Position numbers and translations under genes: made by a program | Part shown: positions 43,679 to 51,334 of the stretch, piece after piece | Layout of the letters: each line of letters opens with the position of its first letter | Position numbering within the stretch: the first letter of the stretch is position 1 | Notes under the pieces: model-generated | The model's database searches: none | The model's input: only the letters and a program-made list of their open reading frames with translations | What the model was told of the DNA's origin: nothing | Assembly: GCA_017471185.1 (NCBI GenBank) | Contig: JAFUVZ010000059.1 | Location: forward strand, 1 to 56,136 | Source: Bacteroidaceae bacterium | GTDB taxonomy: Bacteria > Bacteroidota > Bacteroidia > Bacteroidales > Bacteroidaceae | Direction of reading: 5' to 3' | Length of the DNA stretch: 56,136 nucleotides

Positions 43679-44197
43679 ATGAAATACTCAAGATTCAATA
43701 TCATTTACAGGCTGCAGAAATGGATGGACAGCGTGGCGGGACAGACGTTCCTCAACTACGCCTACTCATGGGGCGCGTCAATAGTTATCCTGGGAACGCT
43801 CTTCAAGCTCACACACATGCCGTCGGCAGACCTGTGGCTGTTCCTGGGCATGGGGACGGAGGTGCTGGTGTTCTTCATATCGGCCTTCGACCGTCCGTTC
43901 GACAAGACGCTGGATGGCATGGCACTGCAGAACTCCGTGACACAGGGCATGGCGCCGCAAAGCCAGGGCATGCAGGATGTCAACACCGGCAAGGCGAACG
44001 GCAAGGCGCATGAGGAGGCGGAGAGGATGGTCAAGGCTATCAGCGAGGCATACCGCAGGCAGCTGGAAAGCATAGAGGAAGGCACGCGCGTGAGCGAGGA
44101 CATAAGCCGCGAGCTCAAGCAGCAGGCATACGAGCTGTCAAGGATAAGCAGGACAATGGCGGGCGTAAGCAAGGCCGTCGCAGGAAAGAGCGAGTGA
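43679..44197 (+). CDS. GldL/PorL-like proton-motor stator protein
   Basis: 172 residues. Two membrane helices near the N-terminus (NYAYSWGASIVILGTLFKLTHM, then DLWLFLGMGTEVLVFFISAF) with Lys 43 and Glu 61 placed like the charged residues that GldL/PorL need to use the proton motive force. The C-terminal helix-rich half is cytoplasmic. Family knowledge: GldL pentamers surround a GldM dimer in a rotary inner-membrane motor. An upstream in-frame start lies inside gldK and was rejected. Confidence 0.9.
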   Translation: MKYSRFNIIYRLQKWMDSVAGQTFLNYAYSWGASIVILGTLFKLTHMPSADLWLFLGMGTEVLVFFISAFDRPFDKTLDGMALQNSVTQGMAPQSQGMQDVNTGKANGKAHEEAERMVKAISEAYRRQLESIEEGTRVSEDISRELKQQAYELSRISRTMAGVSKAVAGKSE

Positions 44198-44235
44198 GAG
44201 ACCTAAGTTTTACCCTATATATATAAATAAGGTAT

Positions 44236-45792
44236 ATGGCAATAAGGAAAAGACCGGTGTCACCAAGGCAGAAGATGATAAACCTGATGTACGTCATCCT
44301 CATGGCCATGCTGGCGCTCAACGTGGACGGTGACGTGCTCACAGGCTTCGACCGCATAGACGGGAGCCTGACACGCACCGTGGCGGCGGCAAGGAAGGAG
44401 AACATGCTCATGTATGACAGCCTGGCGGCGCTGATGGGGATAAACCCCGTCAAGACGGAGCCATGGAACGAGAAGGCCGAGGAGGTGAGACGCGCAAGCG
44501 AGAGGATGATGCGCATGACAGTGAGCCTGAAGGACATGATAGCCCGTGAAGCGGACGGCAAGGACAGTGATCCTATGGATCTCCGTAACAAGGAGGATAT
44601 GGAGGCCGTGGCGCAGGTGATGCTCTCACCCGTGAACGGCAAGGGACGCGAGCTCAGGGAGGCGATAGAGGCGTACCGCGACCTGGCGGTGTCAGTGACA
44701 GCCGACCCTGAGAAGAGAAGGCTCATAGCCGACAACCTGTCAACGGACGTGCCGCAGGGTGCCAGTGGCAAGGACTGGGAACACTATATGTTCGAATCCA
44801 TGCCGGCGGTGGCGGCGGTGACGTTCCTGACAAAGCTGCAGGCGGACATCACGCAGGCGGAACGCGAGGCGCTGCACACGCTGCTGGCGTCGATAGACGA
44901 GGGTGACATGCGCATGAACGCCTTCCGCGCGGTGGTGGTGCCGTCCTCACTGACAGTGGTCAGGGGTGGCGAATTCAAGGCCGGCGTGATGATGGCCGCG
45001 GAGGACACGACGAGCGTCTGGGACATGTACATCGACGGAAGGAAGGTGGATTACAACGACGGACAGTACTCCCTGAGAACAGGACAGACGGGCGAGCATA
45101 CGCTCAGCGGATACCTGCAGATGACGGGACGTAACGGCGGGACCGTACGCAGGGAGTTCACACAGAGATATACGGTCATAGATCCCATAGCAACAGTATC
45201 GGCGGACATGACGAACGTGCTGTACGCAGGCTATGACAACCCCGTAAGCGTCAGCGTGCCGGGACACTCCCCTGGCGAGGTGAAAGCCGTCATGGAGGGA
45301 GGAGTCCTGACACAGCTGGCACCGGGAAAATACACGGCAAGACCCTCAGGAGAGGGAGAGGCCTCCATAAGCGTATCCGTCACGAAGGACGGAAAAGTTA
45401 CCGACATGGGACGCTACGCGTTCCGCGTGCGCCAGCTGCCTGACCCCACGCCCTACATACCGGTGACGGACGGCGAGGGACGGACAAGGCGCTACAGAAG
45501 CGGAGCGATACCCAAGGCATCGCTGGCAGAGGCTACGGAGCTCAGGGCGACCATAGACGACGGCATACTGGACACACCCTTCAGGGTGACATCCTTCGAG
45601 GCGGTGTTCTTTGACAGCAGAGGCGACGCCGTGCCGGTGGCATCCGACGGGCCGCGATTCTCCGAGAGGCAGAAGGACACGTTCCGACAGCTGGCACGGG
45701 GCAAGAGGCTCTACATCACCAGGGTGACGGTGACGGGTCCCGACGGGGCGTCAAGGACGCTGGACAGCTCCATGGAGCTGATAGTAAGGTAA
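44236..45792 (+). CDS. GldM/PorM-like motor shaft protein
   Basis: 518 residues. The opening SPRQKMINLMYVILMAMLALNV is the hallmark GldM membrane helix. The large remainder is periplasmic and should form the four-domain shaft that reaches the outer-membrane GldK/GldN ring; ending LDSSMELIVR. Length is near that of typical GldM. Located directly after gldL, as expected for the motor pair. Confidence 0.92.
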   Translation: MAIRKRPVSPRQKMINLMYVILMAMLALNVDGDVLTGFDRIDGSLTRTVAAARKENMLMYDSLAALMGINPVKTEPWNEKAEEVRRASERMMRMTVSLKDMIAREADGKDSDPMDLRNKEDMEAVAQVMLSPVNGKGRELREAIEAYRDLAVSVTADPEKRRLIADNLSTDVPQGASGKDWEHYMFESMPAVAAVTFLTKLQADITQAEREALHTLLASIDEGDMRMNAFRAVVVPSSLTVVRGGEFKAGVMMAAEDTTSVWDMYIDGRKVDYNDGQYSLRTGQTGEHTLSGYLQMTGRNGGTVRREFTQRYTVIDPIATVSADMTNVLYAGYDNPVSVSVPGHSPGEVKAVMEGGVLTQLAPGKYTARPSGEGEASISVSVTKDGKVTDMGRYAFRVRQLPDPTPYIPVTDGEGRTRRYRSGAIPKASLAEATELRATIDDGILDTPFRVTSFEAVFFDSRGDAVPVASDGPRFSERQKDTFRQLARGKRLYITRVTVTGPDGASRTLDSSMELIVR

Positions 45793-45822
45793 GGCAGGAT
45801 ATCAATCTAATAATATGATGAC

Positions 45823-46050
45823 ATGGAAAAGCTGATAATTTGTGACAAGTATATAGTCAATCTTGAAAAAGTGGAGATGATAGAAGCCAATGAGGATGAG
45901 AACATGATGATAATCCATTTCCCGCAAGAAAAAATTAAGATAAGCTAAGGGAAAGGACAGGATGTTTCAAGCCTCATGCGAGACTTGATTGAAAGTCTGG
46001 AATTACAAGATGATGATTATAGTGTAACGATGGAAATAAATGAAATTTAA
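45823..46050 (+). pseudogene. small gene interrupted by an in-frame TAA
   Basis: A frame of 76 codons opens at 45823 (MEKLIICDKYIVNLEKVEMI) and stops at TAA (45946-45948), then continues in the same frame without further stops to 46050 as SSLMRDLIESLELQDDDYSVTMEINEI. The two halves read as one small acidic protein of about 75 residues, so a point nonsense change is likely. Either the 41-residue form is the product, or the gene is broken. Between gldM and gldN; no family recognised. Confidence 0.6.
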
Positions 46051-46057
46051 AAAATAT

Positions 46058-47056
46058 ATGGAAATGAGAAGGAAGAATCTACTGGTTGCGCTCTCTCTGG
46101 CAGCAGCGACATCAGCCGTGGCACAGGGACAGTGGAGCCGCGAGGTGTACCGGGAGCTGGACCTGAGGGACTACGCCAACCAAGGGCTGTACAGCCCACG
46201 AACAGCGGAGGGCGACAACAGGGGACTGTTCGCACCACTCATGGAAAGGGCGCTGGAAGGCGGCGTGACGCTCTACGCCTACGCCGTGAGCGGCAACGAG
46301 ACATTCACGCCCGAAGGGACGGTGGACGTCAGGGACGTGCTGGACGCCTATGACATACCCTTCACCGTCAGGGACGGTAAGGTACTCGTCAAAGGCTCCG
46401 ACATGCCGTCACAGGAAGTGACGCGCTACTACATACGGGAACGCAGGTACTTCGACGGCACGGACTCGTCGTTCCGCAGCGAGGTGACGGCCATCTGCCC
46501 CGTGCTGGAGAGAGGCGACGGCCTTTCCGAAGGCCTGACACGCTATCCCATGTTCTGGGTGATCTGCAGCGACGTAAGGGACTTGCTGGAAGACACGCCC
46601 GTGGTGGCGGACTACCGTAATACCGGCCGGGCGATGAGCGCGGCGGACTATTTCGCCCTGGGAAGATACAAGGGTTCCATATACAGAGAACGAAACGCCA
46701 TGGGACTGCCGCTCTCATACGGTGATCCGTCTGACTCGGCCTATGCGGCAGAGCAGCGGAGGGTGGAGAAGGAGCTCGTGACGGTAAGGGAAAAGACCTA
46801 CGACACATACTATACGGAAGCACTGGCGGAGCCGGAGCCTCAGTACCGCAGGTTCCTCTTCTTCAAGATAAAGAAGAAAGCGACGAAAGCGCAGTATGAC
46901 GCGCAGGCTGTGAAGGCTCAGGCGTCTGACACCGGAGTGAAGGAGGACACCGCCGTGAAGGCAGAGGAGACGGCTGATGGCGGAGAAGAGCCCGCCAAGC
47001 CCGGTGAGAAAAGGGAAAGGAAAGGATTCTCACTATTCAAGAGGAGGAACAGGTGA
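46058..47056 (+). CDS. GldN/PorN-like protein
   Basis: About 332 residues. Signal peptide (RRKNLLVALSLAAATSAVAQG) then QWSREVYRELDLRDYANQGLYSP, the GldN/PorN start, and the body (LFAPLMERALEGGVTLYAYAVSGNETF) characteristic of the family. GldN binds GldK at the outer membrane ring. The C-terminus has an unusual Lys/Glu-rich tail (KKKATKAQYDAQ, KRERKGFSLFKRRNR). The start at 46058 was chosen for its A-rich leader; 46040 overlaps the interrupted small gene. Confidence 0.85.
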   Translation: MEMRRKNLLVALSLAAATSAVAQGQWSREVYRELDLRDYANQGLYSPRTAEGDNRGLFAPLMERALEGGVTLYAYAVSGNETFTPEGTVDVRDVLDAYDIPFTVRDGKVLVKGSDMPSQEVTRYYIRERRYFDGTDSSFRSEVTAICPVLERGDGLSEGLTRYPMFWVICSDVRDLLEDTPVVADYRNTGRAMSAADYFALGRYKGSIYRERNAMGLPLSYGDPSDSAYAAEQRRVEKELVTVREKTYDTYYTEALAEPEPQYRRFLFFKIKKKATKAQYDAQAVKAQASDTGVKEDTAVKAEETADGGEEPAKPGEKRERKGFSLFKRRNR

Positions 47057-47742
47057 TGAAAAAAGACGTTAAACAAGAAACAGGAATGGCGAAGACCGGG
47101 GCGATAATGCTCCTTTCCCTGCTGTTGGCATTCCCCTTCAGGATGGCGACGGCACAGGAGGTCTATCGTATGGAAACGCCGGCGGCGGCGGTGATGCTCA
47201 GGACGAACGCCCTGTATGACCTGGCTCTCTCACCCAACGTGGGCGTGGAGATACAGACGGACCTCGGCCTGGCTTTCCAGCTGGACTATGTGGGGGCGTG
47301 GTGGAACTCACGCGAGAGAAACCGCTACTTCTCCAACTACGCCTTCCAGAGCGAGATAAGGTACTACCTGGACAGCTGGCGCATGCCTATGCCGTACAGG
47401 GGACACCACATAGGGTTCTACGGACAGATGGCAACCTATGACTTCGAGTTCGGAGGCAAGGGCTACATGAGCCGTAACCTGGACAAGAGCTTCGGCCTGG
47501 GACTGAGCTACGGATGCTCGCTGGCCCTGGGACGCAGGTGGAACCTCGACCTCACCGTGGGCTACGGATGGTTCCACACGACCTACGACGTGTACCATCC
47601 CGACGGTAAGGGAGGGTTCCAGTACGATGAGACACACGTGAGGAACTTCTTCGTGCCCACGAAGCTGGAGGCGTCGCTGGTATGGCTGCTCAACGGCGCC
47701 AATGACATCAAACACATCAAACGTAAGAACGGGAGGAGATGA
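47053..47742 (+). CDS. DUF3575-like outer-membrane barrel protein
   Basis: 229 residues, N-terminal signal region followed by strands: VMLRTNALYDLALSPNVGVEIQTDLGLAFQLDYVGAWW, FGLGLSYGCSLALGRRWNLDLTVGYG. This fits DUF3575 proteins that accompany fimbrillin operons of Bacteroidales and probably help pili reach the surface. Overlaps gldN by 4 bases, which links the motor genes to the pilus genes in one transcript. Confidence 0.75.
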   Translation: MMKKDVKQETGMAKTGAIMLLSLLLAFPFRMATAQEVYRMETPAAAVMLRTNALYDLALSPNVGVEIQTDLGLAFQLDYVGAWWNSRERNRYFSNYAFQSEIRYYLDSWRMPMPYRGHHIGFYGQMATYDFEFGGKGYMSRNLDKSFGLGLSYGCSLALGRRWNLDLTVGYGWFHTTYDVYHPDGKGGFQYDETHVRNFFVPTKLEASLVWLLNGANDIKHIKRKNGRR

Positions 47743-47743
47743 T

Positions 47744-48721
47744 ATGAGTACAAACAGACACAATATCCATATATGCGCATGGGCGGTGGCGGCCGTGGTG
47801 GCTCTGGCTTCATGCGACTACAAGGACATAGGTCCCGGCCACGAGACGGTACAGAGGGGGCAGCCCGTGGAGCTGCGCTTCGACTTCTCCAGGGTGGACA
47901 GCGTGCCGGCATCGTACAGCATCATGTTCTACCCTGCGGGTGACAAGGCCAGGAGCTTCCGGCGTGACGTGACGGCGAGTGACCAGACCATACTGCTGCC
48001 CGTGGGAGACTACGCCGTGACGGCATGGAACAATGACACACCGCACGTGCTGGTGGAGGAGCAGGACAACCGTGACAGGGTGAGCGCCACGACATTCGGA
48101 CTGGAGACAAGGACGGAGATAAGCGCGGAGTCAGTGCTGGACAGCATCTTCGGCGGACAGAAGCTGTTCGACTGGCCGGACTACCTGACAAAGGCCAACG
48201 TGGAGGAGTTCGCTGTGGACGAGGACACGGAGGTACCGCCCGTGCTGACACTCACGCCCGACAGCGCGACGGTGACGGTGCACTACCGCATAGGTGGCGT
48301 GAAAGGCCTGGGATGGTGCTACCGTGTCAAGGGAGCGCAGAACAACGTGTGGGGCAGGAGGTTCCTGGCCTATGAGGAAATGGGAGGCGATGCGGTGTCC
48401 GTGATGTTCGAGAGCGGCTACGACGAGAAGGAGGAGACCGTCTTCGGCGAGTACCAGATATTCGGACTGGCGGACGGCGGGCAGGTCATGCAGGACAGGG
48501 ACAGGCTCGTGCTCTTCTTCTGGCTGCAGAACGGCAACGGCGGGTATGTGCCTATAGACATCACCAGGGCGCTAGCTCCCTACAGGAACAGGACGGTGAG
48601 GCACATATACATAGACATCCCCGACCTGGACGTCAACCTCATCGACTTCCTCGACGGTGACGACGCGTTCAACATAGACATCAACGAATGGCAGAACGTG
48701 AACATTGACATAAGGATTTAG
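47744..48721 (+). CDS. fimbria-associated lipoprotein (DUF5119-like)
   Basis: 325 residues, lipobox VVALASC (Cys 24). RGQPVELRFDFSRVDSVPASYSIMFYPAGDKARSFRRDVTASDQTILLPVGDYAVTAWN begins a fimbrillin-like N-terminal beta domain, and the C-terminus ends FNIDINEWQNVNIDIRI. Such proteins are pilus accessory or anchor subunits. It starts 1 base after the DUF3575-like gene. Confidence 0.75.
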   Translation: MSTNRHNIHICAWAVAAVVALASCDYKDIGPGHETVQRGQPVELRFDFSRVDSVPASYSIMFYPAGDKARSFRRDVTASDQTILLPVGDYAVTAWNNDTPHVLVEEQDNRDRVSATTFGLETRTEISAESVLDSIFGGQKLFDWPDYLTKANVEEFAVDEDTEVPPVLTLTPDSATVTVHYRIGGVKGLGWCYRVKGAQNNVWGRRFLAYEEMGGDAVSVMFESGYDEKEETVFGEYQIFGLADGGQVMQDRDRLVLFFWLQNGNGGYVPIDITRALAPYRNRTVRHIYIDIPDLDVNLIDFLDGDDAFNIDINEWQNVNIDIRI

Positions 48722-48762
48722 TTAATGGAAAATGGATAATGGAAATTATAATAAATGAATGG
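48722..48762. repeat. short heptamer repeat on the mobile element
   Basis: Units of type AATGGAA / AATGGAT with period 7, the same kind of repeat as in the chromosomal first 15 kb, right before the first fimbrillin gene. Confidence 0.65.
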
Positions 48763-48815
48763 TGATATAGAACCAGATACAGTTAACTTTTTGTTTAATT
48801 TAATTTTTTTTCAAG

Positions 48816-50000
48816 ATGAGAAAAACTATTCTTTTCGCGGCTATGGCCGCAGTGGCAGCTGGCTTCGCGAGCTGCAGTAATGATGACAGCGTCATCGAGT
48901 CACAGGCAATCGGCAAGGTGCAGAAGGAGATGATGGGCTTCGTAGCCAACAGCAACCGTCAGGCCGGCACACGCGGCACTGAGATCACCACCGCCAATGC
49001 AAACACCATGGTGCCATCGTTCCAGGTATGGGCATACGGCGCTGCTGCCAACGGCGCATCGGCTACCGTAGCTCCGGGCAACGACTACATGGGCGCCGCA
49101 GGCACGCTGGTGAGCCGTAACGCTTCAGGCGAGTATTTCCCAGCATCACCGGTCTATTGGCCTGAGGCTGCATCTAAGCTGGACTTCCAGGCTATCGCGC
49201 CTGCTACCGACGCCTCTTACCAGAGCGGCTCGCCTGCGCTGACCCTGGACGACACCAAGAAGTACGGCCGTCTGCAGGCTACCGTGGTCATCCCATCGGC
49301 AGTGGCAGACCAGAAGGACATCATCTTCGCCAAAGCTGACGCCAAGAACACAGACGTGGCTGGCGTTACCGACGGCAAGGTGGCCCTGACCTTCGACCAT
49401 GCCCTCTCACAGGTGCTCTTCAGCGCACGCGTGGCTTCCGCTTCCATCAGCGCTACCATCAACAGCGTGGCTGTGTGCCAGGTGGAGAACAAGGGTACCG
49501 TAGGCTACATCACCGCCAACGGTGACAAGTATGACCTCGGCGTATCACTGCCTGTAGAAGCACAGAAAGGCTGGCAGGCTGAGTTCCCTATCGGTCTGAA
49601 CGCTTCTCCTGTAGCGCTGACATCTACCAGCGCAGTGAACATCACCGCTGAGAACGGCGCACTGATGATGCTGCCACAGACAGTGAGCGCATGGACAACA
49701 GCTGCGGGTGCTGCCGTGCCTCTGACAACAGCCCAGACCAACCACAACAGCTACCTGAAGATCCACTGCACAGTGACCGACCTGGGTTCAGGCACCAACA
49801 TCATCAACGACCAGGATATCTACATCCCTCTGGCTGTCAACTGGGTACAGGGCAACAAATACACCTACACCCTGGTATTCGGTGAGGGCGAGGGCGCTTT
49901 CGACGAGAACGGAGATCCTATCGTGACACGCGTGCCAATAGGCTTCACCATGACCGTGAACGCATGGAACGCTGTTGACGGCGGTGAGATCGCATTCTAA
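48816..50000 (+). CDS. fimbrillin family protein, probable major pilin
   Basis: 394 residues, lipobox AAGFASC (Cys 20) with the N-terminal QKEMMGFVANSNRQAGTRG opening of fimbrillin/Mfa-like pilins and a C-terminal strand VPIGFTMTVNAWNAVDGGEIAF. In type V pili such lipoproteins are exported, cleaved and joined by donor-strand exchange. Unlike its neighbours, it uses host-like codons (CGT, ATC and CTG in place of AGG and ATA), and a terminator follows it, suggesting much higher expression than the downstream minor subunits. Confidence 0.85.
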   Translation: MRKTILFAAMAAVAAGFASCSNDDSVIESQAIGKVQKEMMGFVANSNRQAGTRGTEITTANANTMVPSFQVWAYGAAANGASATVAPGNDYMGAAGTLVSRNASGEYFPASPVYWPEAASKLDFQAIAPATDASYQSGSPALTLDDTKKYGRLQATVVIPSAVADQKDIIFAKADAKNTDVAGVTDGKVALTFDHALSQVLFSARVASASISATINSVAVCQVENKGTVGYITANGDKYDLGVSLPVEAQKGWQAEFPIGLNASPVALTSTSAVNITAENGALMMLPQTVSAWTTAAGAAVPLTTAQTNHNSYLKIHCTVTDLGSGTNIINDQDIYIPLAVNWVQGNKYTYTLVFGEGEGAFDENGDPIVTRVPIGFTMTVNAWNAVDGGEIAF

Positions 50001-50021
50001 CGGAACGGTTCCGGGAATACG

Positions 50022-50124
50022 CCTGCGGGGAAACCCGCAGGGCGTAATGATTAATTTCTTCATACATTCGAGGCGGCCTGTCCTTCCACAGCCCTAACAG
50101 GCGGAACGGCAGGCCGCCCTTTTT
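50022..50124 (+). terminator. hairpin pair between the first and second fimbrillin genes
   Basis: CCTGCGGG-GAAA-CCCGCAGG (50022-50041) and GGCGGCCTG / CAGGCCGCC (50072-50080 with 50110-50118) followed by CTTTTT. The second is terminator-like and may attenuate downstream genes to raise the share of major pilin. Confidence 0.7.
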
Positions 50125-50147
50125 AAACATGCAAAAGGACAATTACG

Positions 50148-51290
50148 ATGGGAAAGATAACGACACTCCTAAACATGACCCTCTGCCTCCTGGCCACGAT
50201 AGTGGCGGGATGCACCGACGAGGTCACCGGCACAGGGGGTACTCCTTACCGTGACGGCGGGTCAACCATTGCGTTCCACGCCGGCTGCCCCGGCACGGAG
50301 GCGGAGACCAGGGGTATGCAGCTCACTGCCGCCAAGACGGTATCCTTCGGCGTCAGCGCCTCATACTACACCTCGGGGACCTACGCCACGGCTCCCTGCG
50401 GCTCATACTTCCTCAACCAGCAGGTGCTCACGGCCATAGGCAACAGCGGACAGATGTGGCCGGGGGCTGAATACACGCTCTCGTTCTTCGCCTATGCCCC
50501 CTACTCCAACCTTGTGGGCATAGTGTCGGGAGACGATCCCGGCAGACCGGTATATACCTATACCGTACCCACTGACATCACCTCGCAGATAGACTTCATG
50601 ACGGCCGAGAGCCTGGAGGTAAACGGTGCGGAGACGACAGACCCCGTGGTCCTGTCTTTCTCACACCGTCTTGCAGACATACGCTTCAGCGTCTATAACG
50701 AAGGAGAGAACGACATGACCGTGCACTCCATAGCGCTGCACGGACTAAAGTACAGCGGCACCTATGATGATGAAAACGGATGGATCCTGGACTCTGCCGT
50801 CAACAGCGCCTCGCAGCACCCGTTCAAGCTCGACCTGGGCAGCAAGAGCGACCCCGATGACGGCGTCACCGTGGAGCCGCTGCAGGAGTCAGGCGAGGTG
50901 ACTGGCACGGCCGACCATTTCATGATGCTGCCGCAGACGGTCGCCTCCGGCACACAATGGCTGGAGATTGACGCTACCATCAACGGCACACGCCAGCTAT
51001 GGCATCACGCGCTGCCGTCCGGCCTTACCCTGTCCATGGGACAGTCATACGGCATAAGGCTCCGCATGGGCTACAACCATATAGGCGTCGAGATCATCTC
51101 TATCGAGGACTGGACGTTCGGAGCTGACTATTCTTCAGCGACTCCTCGTGAAAGAACGGAAGGAAATATAGACACCGAGGATATCGGCAACTGGTCACAG
51201 CAGTCCGACGAGTCAGGTGCTACACCCAGACAAAGGGAAGGTTCCGACCAGCAGGCCACAGGCATAGAGGACTGGACAGCGCAGGAATAA
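50148..51290 (+). CDS. fimbrillin family minor subunit
   Basis: 380 residues, lipobox ATIVAGC (Cys 22). IAFHAGCPGTEAETRGMQLTAAKTVSFGVSASYYTSGTYATAP and YTLSFFAYAPYSNLVGIVSG match fimbrillin-like proteins. The C-terminal third (IEDWTFGADYS... GIEDWTAQE) carries a duplicated ED-W-T segment. Probably a minor or shaft-tip adaptor subunit. 44 bases before the large tip gene. Confidence 0.8.
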   Translation: MGKITTLLNMTLCLLATIVAGCTDEVTGTGGTPYRDGGSTIAFHAGCPGTEAETRGMQLTAAKTVSFGVSASYYTSGTYATAPCGSYFLNQQVLTAIGNSGQMWPGAEYTLSFFAYAPYSNLVGIVSGDDPGRPVYTYTVPTDITSQIDFMTAESLEVNGAETTDPVVLSFSHRLADIRFSVYNEGENDMTVHSIALHGLKYSGTYDDENGWILDSAVNSASQHPFKLDLGSKSDPDDGVTVEPLQESGEVTGTADHFMMLPQTVASGTQWLEIDATINGTRQLWHHALPSGLTLSMGQSYGIRLRMGYNHIGVEIISIEDWTFGADYSSATPRERTEGNIDTEDIGNWSQQSDESGATPRQREGSDQQATGIEDWTAQE

Positions 51291-51334
51291 ATATAATCAA
51301 ATGTCTGACAAATACTAATATAAATAATAAGGAA

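Noticed and set aside
43778-44172. Minus-strand frames inside gldL and gldM
   Set aside because: They are shadows of GC-rich codon use on the opposite strand and have no family features.
50022-50041. 8-bp stem with GAAA loop as a retroelement target hairpin
   Set aside because: The shape matches known target hairpins, but the preceding fimbrillin ends in an ordinary donor-strand region, not a variable C-type-lectin domain, so a transcription role is simpler.
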